Assembly: GCA_004764695.1 (NCBI GenBank)
Contig: SMSO01000034.1
Span: forward strand, 3,232,501-3,296,500
Reading direction: 5' to 3'
DNA length: 64,000 nucleotides
Source of the DNA: Schizochytrium sp. TIO01
Lineage: Eukaryota; Sar; Bigyra; Thraustochytrida; Thraustochytriidae
Shown here: one piece after another, positions 53,301-64,000 of the stretch
Layout: each line of letters opens with the position of its first letter
Numbering within the stretch: position 1 is the stretch's first letter
Notes under the pieces: model-generated
What the model was told of the DNA's origin: nothing
The model's input: only the letters and a program-made list of their open reading frames with translations
The model's database searches: none
Made by a program: the position numbers and the translations under genes

Positions 53301-55681
53301 GACGGATTGCTCAACAAACTGAGTTGAGTCACCTTCACGACGACCTTTCTCCTCTCCGCATTCTTCTCTGCGTATCTCTCCATCTCTCTCTCTCTCTCTC
53401 TCCTCTTAGTTTGATGTATATCCGCATTGACTTACTCCCACAACGGCGTAAAGTAGAGCAAGAGCACTGATCACCTCTATGTACAATATACCTCCTACTA
53501 CAAGTGAACAACTCAATCAGGAGCAGGCCATGGCCCACGTATGGAGGAACTTGGGTCTTGAGCCCCGTCGAAGCAGGCCAGCGCTGCGACTTTGGCCCGA
53601 AGAAGGCTCGGGCCTGGGCGTAACAGGGGCGACGCCAGGGCCTGCGAGCGGGCCTTTAGTCTCTGCGGTAGTCTCCGCGGAAGTCAGGCGAGATCTGCGG
53701 TAAAATGAACGCAGCAACCAAGAGCTCAGCTGCCCATCCCGAATGAGGACGACTGCGGCAGCGCGGCGGCCTCGCTCTCCGAGCGCTGCCTGCGAAGGAA
53801 GGCACGATCCGGACAGCGCGTGCGTGGCGGGGGCCTCGTGGCGGAACCGGTGCCCAGGTTGGACTTGCTTGGAGCAGAAGATGGTTTCCATCCCCTCGAA
53901 ACCTGGCCTTGCTTGTATTGTCCACAGCGCTCCCAAAATGGCCATTTGCTATTACGATGAAAGCCTCTTGAGCGCCAAGACTTCGCCAAGACGTCGGCGG
54001 CGATTGCGGATGCGGGACACAAAGCATGAACACGAACACGAACAGGAGCAGGGGCAGGGGCAGGAGCAGACAGAAGGAGGGGCGGGAAACCTCCTTCGAT
54101 CTCACTCGTTGAAGAGTCGTATTCCCTCTTGAAGATGATGGATGCACACACATGCGCACGGAGCTAGACCTCGAATCCCCGTGCTCGGATCGCGGTAGCT
54201 GCCTTCATTAATGAATATTTACACACGCTCCCGCAGTCACTCAAACAGGAGCGCAGCTGTGCTCTAGCACGCGCCCAAGAGGCCCTTCGCGGAACTCCTG
54301 CACGAGTTCGTAGCTGTCTACACAGGTTTCATCTCGAGATGATCGTCAATCCGCAGCTCTGCAATGGCAAGAACGACACAGCGGAGGCGCACACTCTTAG
54401 CTTTCTATTTACAATTTCTATAGTTTAAGGTAGGTAGGCGGCGAGGGTTGGGGGGCCATCTTGTGGTCGTTCCGAAGGATGTGGAATTTAGAAGCGAATG
54501 GATGAATGAATGAATGAGCGAAATGGATGTGGAGAAGACGCGCAAAGTAAAGTGAAGGGCGCAGCGCCGTCAGTTTGAGCAACTCGGGCCACTCAACATG
54601 AGTACGATCAGCCAACAGCAGCTGAGTGATTGAGAGGGTTAGTCAATGCAGCGCTTGCTGCCTTTTGTCAGTTCTAGCTCGTAGCATCTTACAGGCATGG
54701 TGATCGTCATCATGATGATTCGTTTTGTTATTTTAACCATCCCTCGAATTAGCTTATGAGCTGGACTTAGCAGCGATGAGCACTCGGCAATCAATCGATC
54801 GAAGGATGGATATCTATCGCCAATCGGACCTTAGCCACTGGTTCTCCGCTGCACCTGTGAGTCTTCAACAACAGCTCTCTCGCTCTTTTAGAGTACTTGC
54901 TTGCTTGCCTACTCGCCTCCTTTCGATAAAGCTGACATTATAAATCATCATGAAATGACGGAATAGGATTTATTCTTCCATTGAGTGGTCCACCGAAGGC
55001 CTTGCTTAATTGATTCCTGGTCCAAACGGATGATTGATCTCGCACCACCGTCATCACTATCAACGTTGTCGTCGTAGTTATCGATGATGATGGTGATGAT
55101 GATGATGATGATATTCATTACCAAAAGTGTTCTCCGAGTCTTACCTTTGGCTTTCCTCCCTTTTTCCAAACTATTTGTTTATCCAAGAAAGGTAACTAAC
55201 TATAAATCATCTTTTTAAAATATAATGAATGAAATGCCCCCACTTCACTTTGAGAGAGGAGTGCAAAATTAAATAAAATGAACAATAAACAGGAGAGTCA
55301 CTAGGTGACTCGATCTTTAACAAGTAAATAAATAAATAAGAGGTGAAGTTATGGAAAAATGCACCATGAACAGAAATCAGTAAAGAAACAAAACTTAGCA
55401 ATTCCCGCTGATGCGGAGTATTTCTCTCGAGGCTGTTCTTCAGGTTTCTCAAGTTGCTGCCTTGCTTCCGAATTCGGTGATTCCAGTAGGAAAGGACTGG
55501 CCTAGCACCTCTTACATCCCAACTTTGCTACGAGGCGCACTACTACCAATATCAAGAATCGCTCAGCATTCTTGCCAATACTTTCACTGTTACTATCATC
55601 ATTACAATATTAAAAGTTTTAAAATAAATCTTTATCTCAATAGAGTCACTGTGATAGTCGCCACTACTCTGGGAAATAGTC

Positions 55682-55702
55682 TTCTTCTTCTTCTTCTTCT
55701 TA
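55682..55702. repeat. (CTT)7 microsatellite
   Basis: Seven perfect CTT units in an AT-rich context. Confidence 0.9.
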
Positions 55703-56570
55703 TTCTTTTGTTACTATATTTTTTTAAATTAAAAAAGTATAAGATAAAAATTATCTATATATATAAATCGAATGGGAAAATGAGACGATCGTAAACATGA
55801 TCAAAATGATTATAATGAGGTAGGCAGACAGGCTGTCTATCTGTCAAACTACCTGCTCGCTCTCTAAAAAGCGGGTGTTTATTTTCCAGTTCAACTCCTT
55901 CGAGAGCTTTGAAGAGATTAATTAATTATAATTAATTCACTCATTCGCGTGGCCATCGACAGTTCTTTCTCATCTTTCGTCAACTTTAAGCTGCACTGCG
56001 TGAATATATATATTGTATATTTACACACATATATATTCATACAATCGCCAACCTGCGAAGTGATTTTGATATGTATCGAGGCACTCACTTACTCAGTTCT
56101 TCAGCTCACTCGCTGCGCGAGACTTCACACGAATTAATTAATTCATAGGTATACTGTAGCTGAGCGAGTCCTTCAAAGACGGTCTTCTGCTACGGAGCGA
56201 TTGAGGACCACCTGAGAGAGCTGGCAGAATACTTTGGTTGGTAGAAAACAGGGCAACCTGAAGAGGTGCAGGCATTTGGTTACCCCCCTTCTTCACCTAG
56301 TTCTCCCTGAAAACAGCAGTCCTTTGGCTGCAGCGGTGCTTCTTCATCAATCGTTCATCGAAGACTCCGCAATTGCTCCTGCTCTCGCGAAGTCCAAGGG
56401 AAGTCAGAGAACCTGACGAGGTTCTCAACGCTCAGACTCGCACATACCTATTCCCTGAAGGGTCTGTCTGATCGATCGATATGAAGCGAACTCCTGAATA
56501 AGCCATCCGTGAATGATTGACGCAAGAATGAATGAATAAATTGCTGTTGGGAACTCACTCACTCAATCAA

Positions 56571-56589
56571 TCAATCAATCAATCAATCA
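56571..56589. repeat. (TCAA)n microsatellite
   Basis: Four to five perfect TCAA units. Related ATTCATTC-type runs occur near 56,889. Confidence 0.85.
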
Positions 56590-57361
56590 CTTGTTCGCAC
56601 CGCCCGCAATTTCGCAGACGGACCGCGGGCCTCCACGAAGAGCCTTTCTCGCTCGTCTCTGGACGCAAGAAATAGACGGTGCCGCGCTTAGATTTGTGCT
56701 GCCAAAGCAATGCAAAAGTTAGTTGCTTAACATTACTTACTAAGTAAGGGAAGCGAAGGAATGTGCGGCTGCAAGTGCGCCGCGAGCGAGTCCTATACTT
56801 TGCGGTAGGCGCCGCGGTAGGACCGCGGGCCTCGCGAGAAGGGCTGTGAATTGCTGTGTTTTCTTCTTTCTTCGAATGTTACGAGTCATTCATTCATTCA
56901 TTCATTGACTTCTTTAGAATGGATGTGTGTGATGGGCATGGCGCCTTGAGGCTGCGCCGATTCCACGAACGGGGATCTCGATTGAAATCTCAGAAGCCAA
57001 TGCCGCGACCGAGGACCCACTCGACTCCTGGCTAGAACGAAGCGAAAAATGTGAAGGCCGCAGATGTCGCGTCGTCCGATCCCTTGATGAGTTTGTTTAA
57101 TGCATGCTTGCTCGTATGGCGGCAGGCAGTGCGATCTTCAGCCTTAACCAACCCGCGATTTCGTTCGTTTCACGTGGTGTTCGGGGCAATGCGATGCCTT
57201 GCTGGGGCGTGGGCTTCTTCGCTCACGATGAGCGAGCTCCAGCAGCGAGTCAAGCTTACCTGCCCTGATTTATTGCATCCACTCGATGAGGTTGTTTGCG
57301 ATCACGATAACGATGGCCACAAAGCGCTTCATCGTCCAAATTGGGTGGCCAGGCCTCCCAA

Positions 57362-57466
57362 AATGCAATGCAATGCAATGCCATGCAATGCAATGCAATG
57401 CAATGTAATGTGATGTGGTGCGATATGATGTGATGTAATGGGATGCAATGGGATGAAATGTGATGC
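57362..57466. repeat. decaying pentanucleotide array, consensus AATGC
   Basis: About 21 consecutive 5-bp units. The first nine are AATGC with one change. Later units drift to AATGT, GATGT, GATGG and GATGA while keeping the 5-bp register. Confidence 0.9.
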
Positions 57467-58360
57467 TTCGATGTGCTTCAAGTTGCCACTTGCTATGTAG
57501 CTGCTATCCACCTATCTATGTAAGCAGCTCTAGAGCAATGTAATTGATGTACATCTTCTTCCCAAGGAGACCACGGCCAAACAGCCGGCTTGGCTGGAGT
57601 GCTTCAGGAAGTAGCTTCGTCAATAGTACCAACTTGAGACGAAGATTGGCAACCCGCGTCTCCTTCGAAGCAGACGAAAGCCACACCCAACCAATATCAT
57701 CAGTGCTGCCTCCATCCACCCGCTGTTGAGCTGGACTGAGCACAGCAGAGCACAACAACAGAGCACAGCAGCAGAGCACAGCAGGTTTCTAGCCAGGCAC
57801 GAAGCGCCTTACCTGCCAGTGATCTGGTCTCTTCTGCATGCATGCATGTGATAGATAAGCCAGCTTTGCTCTCTGCGGTGTCTGAAGCGATGGATGGGTG
57901 TCCGATCTAATCTAACTCTGATTGGCATGCATGGTTTGGTGGCTCAGAAGCATCTCTGCATCAGCAACGTGGTACGCACTCTGCTCTGCTATGGCAACGA
58001 ATTCCGCGAAATGCGATACCGCTGCATATCGTCCATTGCTATGCCAGAGATAGGACACCGCCCCGCCACCAATGAGAATCAGCACGCACTTTGACGTCAA
58101 GCGGTGGTGGCGGTGGTGGCGATGCCGAGCACGATCACAGATGTGTCCGTCTGCGATGATGTTTGTTTTCCATTTTACGAAGTAAGCACTGTCTGCTGTG
58201 TAAAACTAAAAACCCATCATGATCATGAAATTGTAATTCGACTGACTGGACTTTGGGAACTTTGGTGATGATAGTTTTCATGACCTACCTTTAGTCCGGT
58301 TCTTCCTCTGTGCCGCAACGGTGCCGTTTGATCGAATCGAGGGCCTTCTGACTGATTGAT

Positions 58361-58390
58361 TGACTGACTGACTGACTGACTGACTGACTG
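58361..58390. repeat. (TGAC)n microsatellite
   Basis: Seven and a half perfect TGAC units. Confidence 0.92.
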
Positions 58391-59303
58391 TGACTGCTGT
58401 TTGGAGGGAGTTCTCACGATACAGTCTCTCGCCTTCTTTGGCGACCAAGACCATCGTTCTCTTGGGCAGCAAGCAGTAAACAGCATCGGCGACTTGGAAT
58501 GGAATCGAGAGCAGTTGAACTCGCTCGGTTTCTTTGTCCTGCCCTCAATTATAGATCACCTGTGTTTATTTAGCTCTTAACCATTTCTCAAACTTAAACA
58601 CGCTTCATACTATTTGACTATAAAATATATTGTGGCAATAATGCACTGTTTATTGTACTGTTATGCTGCCATAATAAATCAATGTATTGTAGGAAGAGGG
58701 GGAATAATAACTCGCTTTATCAGAAGCCCTATAATAAGGCATTCAAGATTGAAGAGAGCAAGGCATCGAGAAATAGAAATAACGAGAGAAGCAACGTTCT
58801 CGAATCGATCGCGGTGTTTATGGTGTGCTGAGACCCCTTTGAAGGCCTTTAAGCTCGCTTCGCCCGTAGGACCGAACCTATCTACACCTGATTGGTCAGA
58901 ACCTTAGCTTATCACGACGGTGTCAGAAGAAGATTGAGAAACAATCAAAGCCAAATAAATAAATAAACAAACAGTTTATCTTCGACTATCAATTAAAAAT
59001 AAAAATAAAATTAAACATGTTAAAATAAGTTCGTCGAATTCTACTAAAAAAGGGGGGAAAGCGCGAACCTGATCGCAACCATCGATGGAAACAGATCACG
59101 CCAATCGGAAAACCACGCGACAGCGAAGTATCGTAACCATCTTCATCATAATCACCGCGCTAGTGCGGCTGTATTTATACATCTCGACCTTTGTGCTGAG
59201 ATATTTAGACAACGAAGACTGATTTGATTGTGCACTTGAGCGATGTTGTTTTCGGTTCACCTTTTCATGACACCTACCAAACTTAACTATTATTATTATA
59301 GGT

Positions 59304-59330
59304 ACCTACCTACCTACCTACCTACCTACT
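59304..59330. repeat. (ACCT)n microsatellite next to GGTACC
   Basis: Six to seven ACCT units begin directly inside a TAGGTACCTA palindrome at 59299-59308, so the array shares sequence with the recurring palindrome described in the findings. Confidence 0.9.
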
Positions 59331-60292
59331 AGCTGACCAACTAATTAACTAAATGTATAAACTTTACTTTGTAAAAACTCGAAATGTTTTTCTTTTATTT
59401 TTTAATAGATTTAGTTTAAGTTTTATTGACTGAGAAAGAACAGAACCCTGGGAAGTATTTTGCCTAAGTCCCCTCTTTCTTCTCCAACGAACCCACATTC
59501 GATGCGGGAACAGTGCCATATCACCGCATTGCATCGCAGTACGTGCATACCTATACAATCAAACAGCGAAAGCCATCAAACGCGCGAGAAACAAACAGAG
59601 CATTGTTTTGCAGGTGTGCAGAGACGCCACGAAAGGCTCTTAGTTCCGCTTTTTCCTCAGTTCATACTCTTCTTTTCCATTAAAACAACAATCTTTTTAA
59701 CGCGGCCTTTCCCCATTTCCTCTTTCCTCAGGTTCCCCTAAAGTTTAGGACATCTCACTAGAGTCCCTACTCGTGGTTTATGTAAACCTTAGCAAAAGTA
59801 TCCATGGCATGACGAAATTGATTTTCCCCGCCCTCAGTCTGACTAAGATCATTCATTTCTTTTCCATTTTCCTCCCTACGAGCAACCAGAACTTTTGAAC
59901 AGTATTTTAACTGGATCTATCTATTTATTTATTTAATAAAAAAGAAAAAAAAAAAAGAAAAAAAAAAAGAGAATCGCAGGAGCGATACATGCTCTGCGCA
60001 AAGGGTGATCATTGGTGGATTCTTGCCTTGAATGCAGACTGGAGGCGGTTCCTACGCGCGGCCTTTGGCGCGATGGGTGTCATATGGAGCCACAGCCCAT
60101 CACCTTCGCCCGTCAGCGCGAGCAGCTCCGATGGCAAATCGCTGCGGCAGAGCAAACAAAGCGGAGCAGAAACAGGAGGGACGAACATAGGACAGAGAGA
60201 CCTTACTTACTTACTTACCTATTACTTGCTTACTTAATTATTAGACTCAGAGAAGGAATTCCTGAGAACAGTCAGAAAGAGACAAAAAATAG

Positions 60293-60345
60293 AGTAGAAT
60301 AGAATAGAATAGAATGAAATAAAATAGAATAAAATAAAATAAAAA
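60293..60345. repeat. (AATAG)n-like pentanucleotide array
   Basis: AATAG units pass into AATAA/AAATA units. On the minus strand the array gives a spurious Phe/Tyr/Leu-rich ORF. Confidence 0.9.
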
Positions 60346-60430
60346 TCCTTTGATTGGGCCCTTTTCTGCTTTAAAGCCCTTCTTTCTTCTTTTTCTGTCT
60401 TTTTCTTTCTTTTCAAAGTAGTACACAGAC

Positions 60431-60451
60431 AAAGAAAGAAAGAAAGAAAGA
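60431..60451. repeat. (AAAG)5 microsatellite
   Basis: Five AAAG units on the left side of a GC-rich block. The reverse-complement array lies at 60701-60725. Confidence 0.9.
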
Positions 60452-60700
60452 AGTAGAGCGAACTTGCGAAGGCAGCGCGGCTGACCGGCGCCGGCGCCGC
60501 CGAGGGAGACGACGCTTGCGGAGCGTGGCTTGCCCAGAGGCCTCCAGCCAGGCGCCAGGGGCGCCGCCGGGAGCCCTCTCTCCACGATGCCAGGCATTGA
60601 CGGGCCGCCGGCGGGAGCGAAGCGGAGCGCCAAAACTCGAGGCAGAGCCGCGTTCCGAGCGACGAACTTCTTTATGGGTGTTTGTTGATTGATTCTTTTT

Positions 60701-60725
60701 CTTTCTTTCTTTCTTTCTTTCTTTC
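60701..60725. repeat. (CTTT)6 microsatellite
   Basis: Six CTTT units on the right side of the same GC-rich block, inverted relative to the AAAG array at 60431-60451. Confidence 0.9.
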
Positions 60726-62746
60726 TCCTCTTTACTTTACATCCTTTGAATGAAATAGATAATTCATCAACCAACTCCATTGTAAACATGAATAAATAGA
60801 TTGAAGTAAGAGCAAATGGTCATAAAAATTGTAAATGAGTGAGAAAATAACAGAGAAGCTGAAATGAGCCCTCTCGAAGATGAGCAAATCTTGATTTGGC
60901 CGGAGCTCGCGATGGCGCTGTGTGTGCTCTTATGTGCTCAGAAGGACCATGGCTTTGGCACCATCGCTTGGACTGATTGAGGCGAGGCAGATCTTGCCAC
61001 AGGCAGAAGGAGACTATCATGAATTGATTAATTAATTGATTGATTGATTTATAGTTAGTTAGTTAGTTGCTTTTCATCAATTCATAAGTTTAGACACGCA
61101 CTGGAATCGAAACGAACCGCCTAATAAGCGCTGCTGAGCCATCAATTAGTATCTAGCTACTGTCAGCATGCAATGCAGAGTTTCTCTCTCTCCTTCGTCT
61201 TTAAGTCTTTCCTCAACAGACTTGAAGAAAGGAAAAGGGAGAAGTAGCGTCATCATGTTTCATCTGAAGGTGGAGTAAGTAAGTATAAGTATCATCGCTT
61301 TTCTCCTTCGCTCTTTCTGCCTCTCTATTTTTTTAGTATCTGTTTGTTTATTTTATAAAGTAAAAGTAATGTACATGAAGAGGTAGGCTCATCTAAGAGG
61401 TAGATGGGTAGATAGAGAGATAGATACCTACTTTGGAGTAAGAACGAAAGTGCTTCTTGATTGAAGCAGCCATCGCGTCTCTTCTAATATCTGAATGGAT
61501 TGAACAGACATATATATGTATTCCTTGTTCTTCAAGCTCTGTCGTTTGTTTGGCGGTTTGTGCGTGCACAATGAGCTTCGCTTTCCTTTCGAAGGAGGCT
61601 TTGAAAGGGAGTGCGCAGGAACCAACGAGCTATAGCTCGCTACACTTGCCCAATCAATTTATTATAAATAAGTAATTTATTATAAATAAGTAAAGTAAAC
61701 GAATTTGGTTTTATTCTGTGAAGTATCAGTACTATAACTGAGCGAGGAAACTAAATAACTAAGTAAGTAAGTAAGTGGCCCTCTAACTAGTGCGTGCGAA
61801 GCTGCCCCCCTCGAAGCTGCCAAGCAAAAGCACAGGAATGTCTGCCGTTGATTCTTTCGCGCTCGTCCTTTGGAGGTAAAAGGAACTTGAAGCAAAGAAT
61901 GTGGAGGGATGAATGAATGTTTGTTTATTCACCCATCCAATCTAAGAGAACGGCGGTTCGACTTGGTTCTTTTCAATCTCATTTGCAATGCTGTTTCTTA
62001 TTGCCTTAGCTCACTTCGTTTTCTGTTTTTGACGATAAGCTCTTCTTGTAGCTCTAGTTCTAGTAGATGTATAATAGAGTTTAGTTGAGTGCGCCAAGAA
62101 TTTTCAGGTTTTCTGCTGTCGTTAAAGGTATTTGAGGTCTTCTGCACAGTGAAAGTGAAAGAGAGCAATGTCTTTGGAGAAGGAAGCGAAAGAGAAGTGA
62201 GGATGATTTGAAGATGCGAAACTTTACACCTGTAATAAAAGAGGTGCCATGTTAACTTTTCTTTGCTCGCTTTTGCTTTTACTTTAGAGTGTTACTTTTA
62301 TATTAATAACATTGTTTTATTATTGTTTGATCATTAACTGAAAAAAACATTTTTATATACAATATTTTTAGTAATTAATAATAATGATTTTTTATTTAAA
62401 AAAATGAAAAAGCAAAAACGATTTTGGAATAGTTTTTTCTTCTTCTTTTCTGATTTTAATTTTTAAAAGTGACAAAGGGAGGAAAGAGAGCATCAAGAAA
62501 AGCACAAGCAAACCAAAGCAAACTCGTCCATTCTCGCAACCAGAGTGCAGCAAACCCGAAACTCAACTCCTGTCGATCCTTCGGCGGAGTTCCATATACT
62601 AGCTGCTAAGTTCCAGCACCACGTTCTCTTCTGCCACAGTAGGTATTGTGCCGACTGATCGTTCTTGAGACATCTTATTAGACCTGCAAGCTCTTGCAGA
62701 CACCAGACCTTGCAGCAAAGGTACAGACAGACATAGAAGCATCAGG

Positions 62747-64000
62747 ATGGGTCTCTTCAACCGCAAGAGCGTCTCCCACAAGCCCGCCACCGAGAGCTCA
62801 ATCGCTCTTAAGGCATCCAGCCGTGGCACCGAGGCCACCAGCATTGAGCGTGTCAGGAATCCCCACTTCAACAAGGGCACCTCCTTCACCGCTGAAGAGC
62901 GCAAGCAGTATGGTCTTGAGGGTCTCGTTCCCAGCGTCGTGGAGTCCATCGATCTCCAGGCCAAGCGTGAGCTCCAGCACCTTCGTCGCAAGCCCAGCCC
63001 CATCGAGAAGTACGTCTTCCTTATGGGCCTCCTCGACCGCAACGTTGAGCTCTTCTACAAAATCGTGACTGAGAACGTCTCCGAATGCATGCCCCTCGTG
63101 TACACGCCTACCGTAGGCCAAGCCTGCCAAGAGTTCCACCTCATCTACCAGCAGCCCAAGGGTCTCTATGTCTCTCTCGAGGACCTTGGCAACGTGGAGA
63201 CTCTCGTGAACAACTGGCCTGAGGACAATGTTACCTGCATTGTCATGACCGACGGAGGCCGTATCCTCGGACTCGGAGATCTCGGTGCCAACGGTCTCGG
63301 AATCCCCCAAGGTAAGCTCCAGCTCTACTCTGCCTGCGCCGGAATCCCCCACCACCAGTGCCTGCCGGTCATTTTGGACGTCGGCACCAACAACAAGACC
63401 CTGCTTGAAGATGAGCTGTACATGGGTCTCCGCCGTGAACGTGAACGTGGCGAGACTTACGACCACCTCGTCAAGGAGTTCATGGCCGCCGCCCAGAAGC
63501 GCTGGGGAAGGTCTCTCTTGATCCAGTTCGAGGACTTTGACAACACCAACGCATTCAGACTCCTCGAGGAGACCCGCAACTCATACACAACCTTCAACGA
63601 CGATATCCAGGGCACCGCGGCAGTCTCGCTTGCTGGAGTTCTGGCTTCGCTTAGGGTCACAAGCAAGGTTGAAGGCGGCAAGAAGAAGCTCCGCGACCAC
63701 ACCTTTGTGTTTATGGGCGCTGGAGAAGCTGGTACAGGTATTGCCAACCTCATTGCACATGCCATCCAGGAGGAGGCTGTTGACGACGGCATTACCCCCA
63801 TCTCTGAGGACGATGCAAGACGCCAGATCTGGCTCGTTGACAGCAAGGGACTTGTCACCAAGACCCGCGGAGACAACGGAGAACTCCAGCACCACAAGCT
63901 TGACTTTGCCCATGAGCTGTCTGAGGACCTCATCGAGAAGGTCGCAGGCACCGAATGGGAAGTCAAGGATGGCAAGGTCACCTCGCTTGAGCAGGCTGTG
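62747..64000 (+). CDS. malic enzyme (3' end beyond window)
   Basis: 418 codons are visible from the ATG at 62747 (MGLFNRKSV) to the window end. A full malic enzyme is usually about 550-600 residues. The enzyme decarboxylates malate to pyruvate and yields NAD(P)H. Visible motifs are YTPTVGQACQEF at about 118-130, VMTDGGRILGLGDLGANG, IQFEDFDNTNAF and FNDDIQGTAAV at about 282-292, which carries metal- and substrate-binding acids. The dinucleotide-binding FMGAGEAGTG follows at about 323. NADP versus NAD use cannot be fixed from this part. The N-terminal 30 residues are basic and Ser-rich but do not form a clear mitochondrial presequence, so a cytosolic NADPH-supplying role for lipid synthesis is plausible but inferred. 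Confidence 0.96.
   Translation, partial: MGLFNRKSVSHKPATESSIALKASSRGTEATSIERVRNPHFNKGTSFTAEERKQYGLEGLVPSVVESIDLQAKRELQHLRRKPSPIEKYVFLMGLLDRNVELFYKIVTENVSECMPLVYTPTVGQACQEFHLIYQQPKGLYVSLEDLGNVETLVNNWPEDNVTCIVMTDGGRILGLGDLGANGLGIPQGKLQLYSACAGIPHHQCLPVILDVGTNNKTLLEDELYMGLRRERERGETYDHLVKEFMAAAQKRWGRSLLIQFEDFDNTNAFRLLEETRNSYTTFNDDIQGTAAVSLAGVLASLRVTSKVEGGKKKLRDHTFVFMGAGEAGTGIANLIAHAIQEEAVDDGITPISEDDARRQIWLVDSKGLVTKTRGDNGELQHHKLDFAHELSEDLIEKVAGTEWEVKDGKVTSLEQAV

Larger units (their letters stand above)
48260..62746. other. large non-coding region rich in simple repeats
   Basis: About 14.5 kb without a convincing gene on either strand. ORFs rarely exceed 140 codons, usually overlap ORFs on the other strand and lack recognisable domains. 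The GC-rich patches at about 53,500-54,150 and 60,460-60,660 give the longest spurious ORFs. The region is packed with short-period arrays of many different units. I looked for tRNA T-arms, 5S rRNA, U6 and telomere repeats and found none convincing. It could be heterochromatic, a site of long non-coding transcripts, or hold genes with many small exons that I cannot see. Confidence 0.5.

Noticed and set aside
53517..54159. Overlapping ORFs of 120-170 codons on both strands
   Set aside because: All lie in a GC-rich patch with few stop codons, contradict each other in frame and strand, and show no domain.
54150..54195. CTCGAATCCC resembling a tRNA T-loop
   Set aside because: No matching T-stem, no acceptor stem and no D-arm or A-box at the right distance.
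57051..57413. 120-codon plus-strand ORF ending in QCNAMPCNAMQCN
   Set aside because: It has no ATG at its start and ends in the translated AATGC pentamer array. No domain was recognised.
60247..60789. 180-codon minus-strand ORF
   Set aside because: It consists of translated (AAAG)n, (AATAG)n and GC-rich filler sequence and has no protein signature.
1..64000. CRISPR arrays, bacterial operons, rRNA, telomere repeats
   Set aside because: No regularly spaced palindromic repeats with unique spacers, no ribosomal RNA core motifs and no TTAGGG-type arrays were found. The gene content is eukaryotic.

Overview
This is eukaryotic nuclear DNA, most likely from a unicellular protist. The evidence is widely spaced monocistronic genes on both strands, GT-AG introns that are rare and short (157, 97 and 98 bp, each starting GTAAGT), and proteins of purely eukaryotic type: Rab1, kinesin, PHD finger, ubiquitin E2, CPT1 and PIP kinase. 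A stramenopile such as a thraustochytrid is my best guess. It rests on gene style and the presence of a SohB-type peptidase, and no single marker proves it. The standard genetic code fits all genes.

Layout. 1-3142 (+): 5'-truncated PHD-finger chromatin protein. 4464-5241 (-): Rab1/Ypt1 GTPase, two exons. 5242-10887: non-coding, with a T-rich degenerate repeat block, a T13G10 tract and microsatellites. 10888-11433 (+): UBE2G/Ubc7-type ubiquitin E2. 12511-14139 (+): SohB-like S49 membrane peptidase. 14140-18699: non-coding and microsatellite-rich. 18700-21255 (+): carnitine palmitoyltransferase 1. 22515-23678 (+): three-exon DNAJC11-like J protein. 23668-33316 (-): two very large ORFs only 4 bp apart. 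One is an acidic repetitive protein and the other an EF-hand/C2/coiled-coil protein with a kinesin-like motor whose nucleotide-binding motifs have decayed. A candidate 55-bp intron would join them in frame into about 3,197 residues. 33317-36837: non-coding, including an AT-rich island. 36838-39288 (+): kinesin-13-like motor with intact ATPase motifs. 39648-43472 (-): phosphatidylinositol phosphate kinase with a PX domain inside the kinase fold. 46715-48259 (+): AAAP-type amino-acid transporter. 48260-62746: about 14.5 kb without a convincing gene and full of short-period tandem repeats. 62747-64000 (+): 5' part of malic enzyme, cut by the window end.

The genes do not form an operon. They are loosely related by theme: membrane traffic and lipid signalling (Rab1, PIPK-PX), ER and mitochondrial quality control (Ubc7-type E2, J protein, SohB), lipid metabolism (CPT1 for import of fatty acids into mitochondria, malic enzyme for NADPH) and the microtubule cytoskeleton (kinesin-13 and the motor-dead kinesin relative). 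The best candidates for undescribed biology are the giant acidic/EF-hand/C2/pseudo-kinesin locus and the PIP kinase with the nested PX domain.
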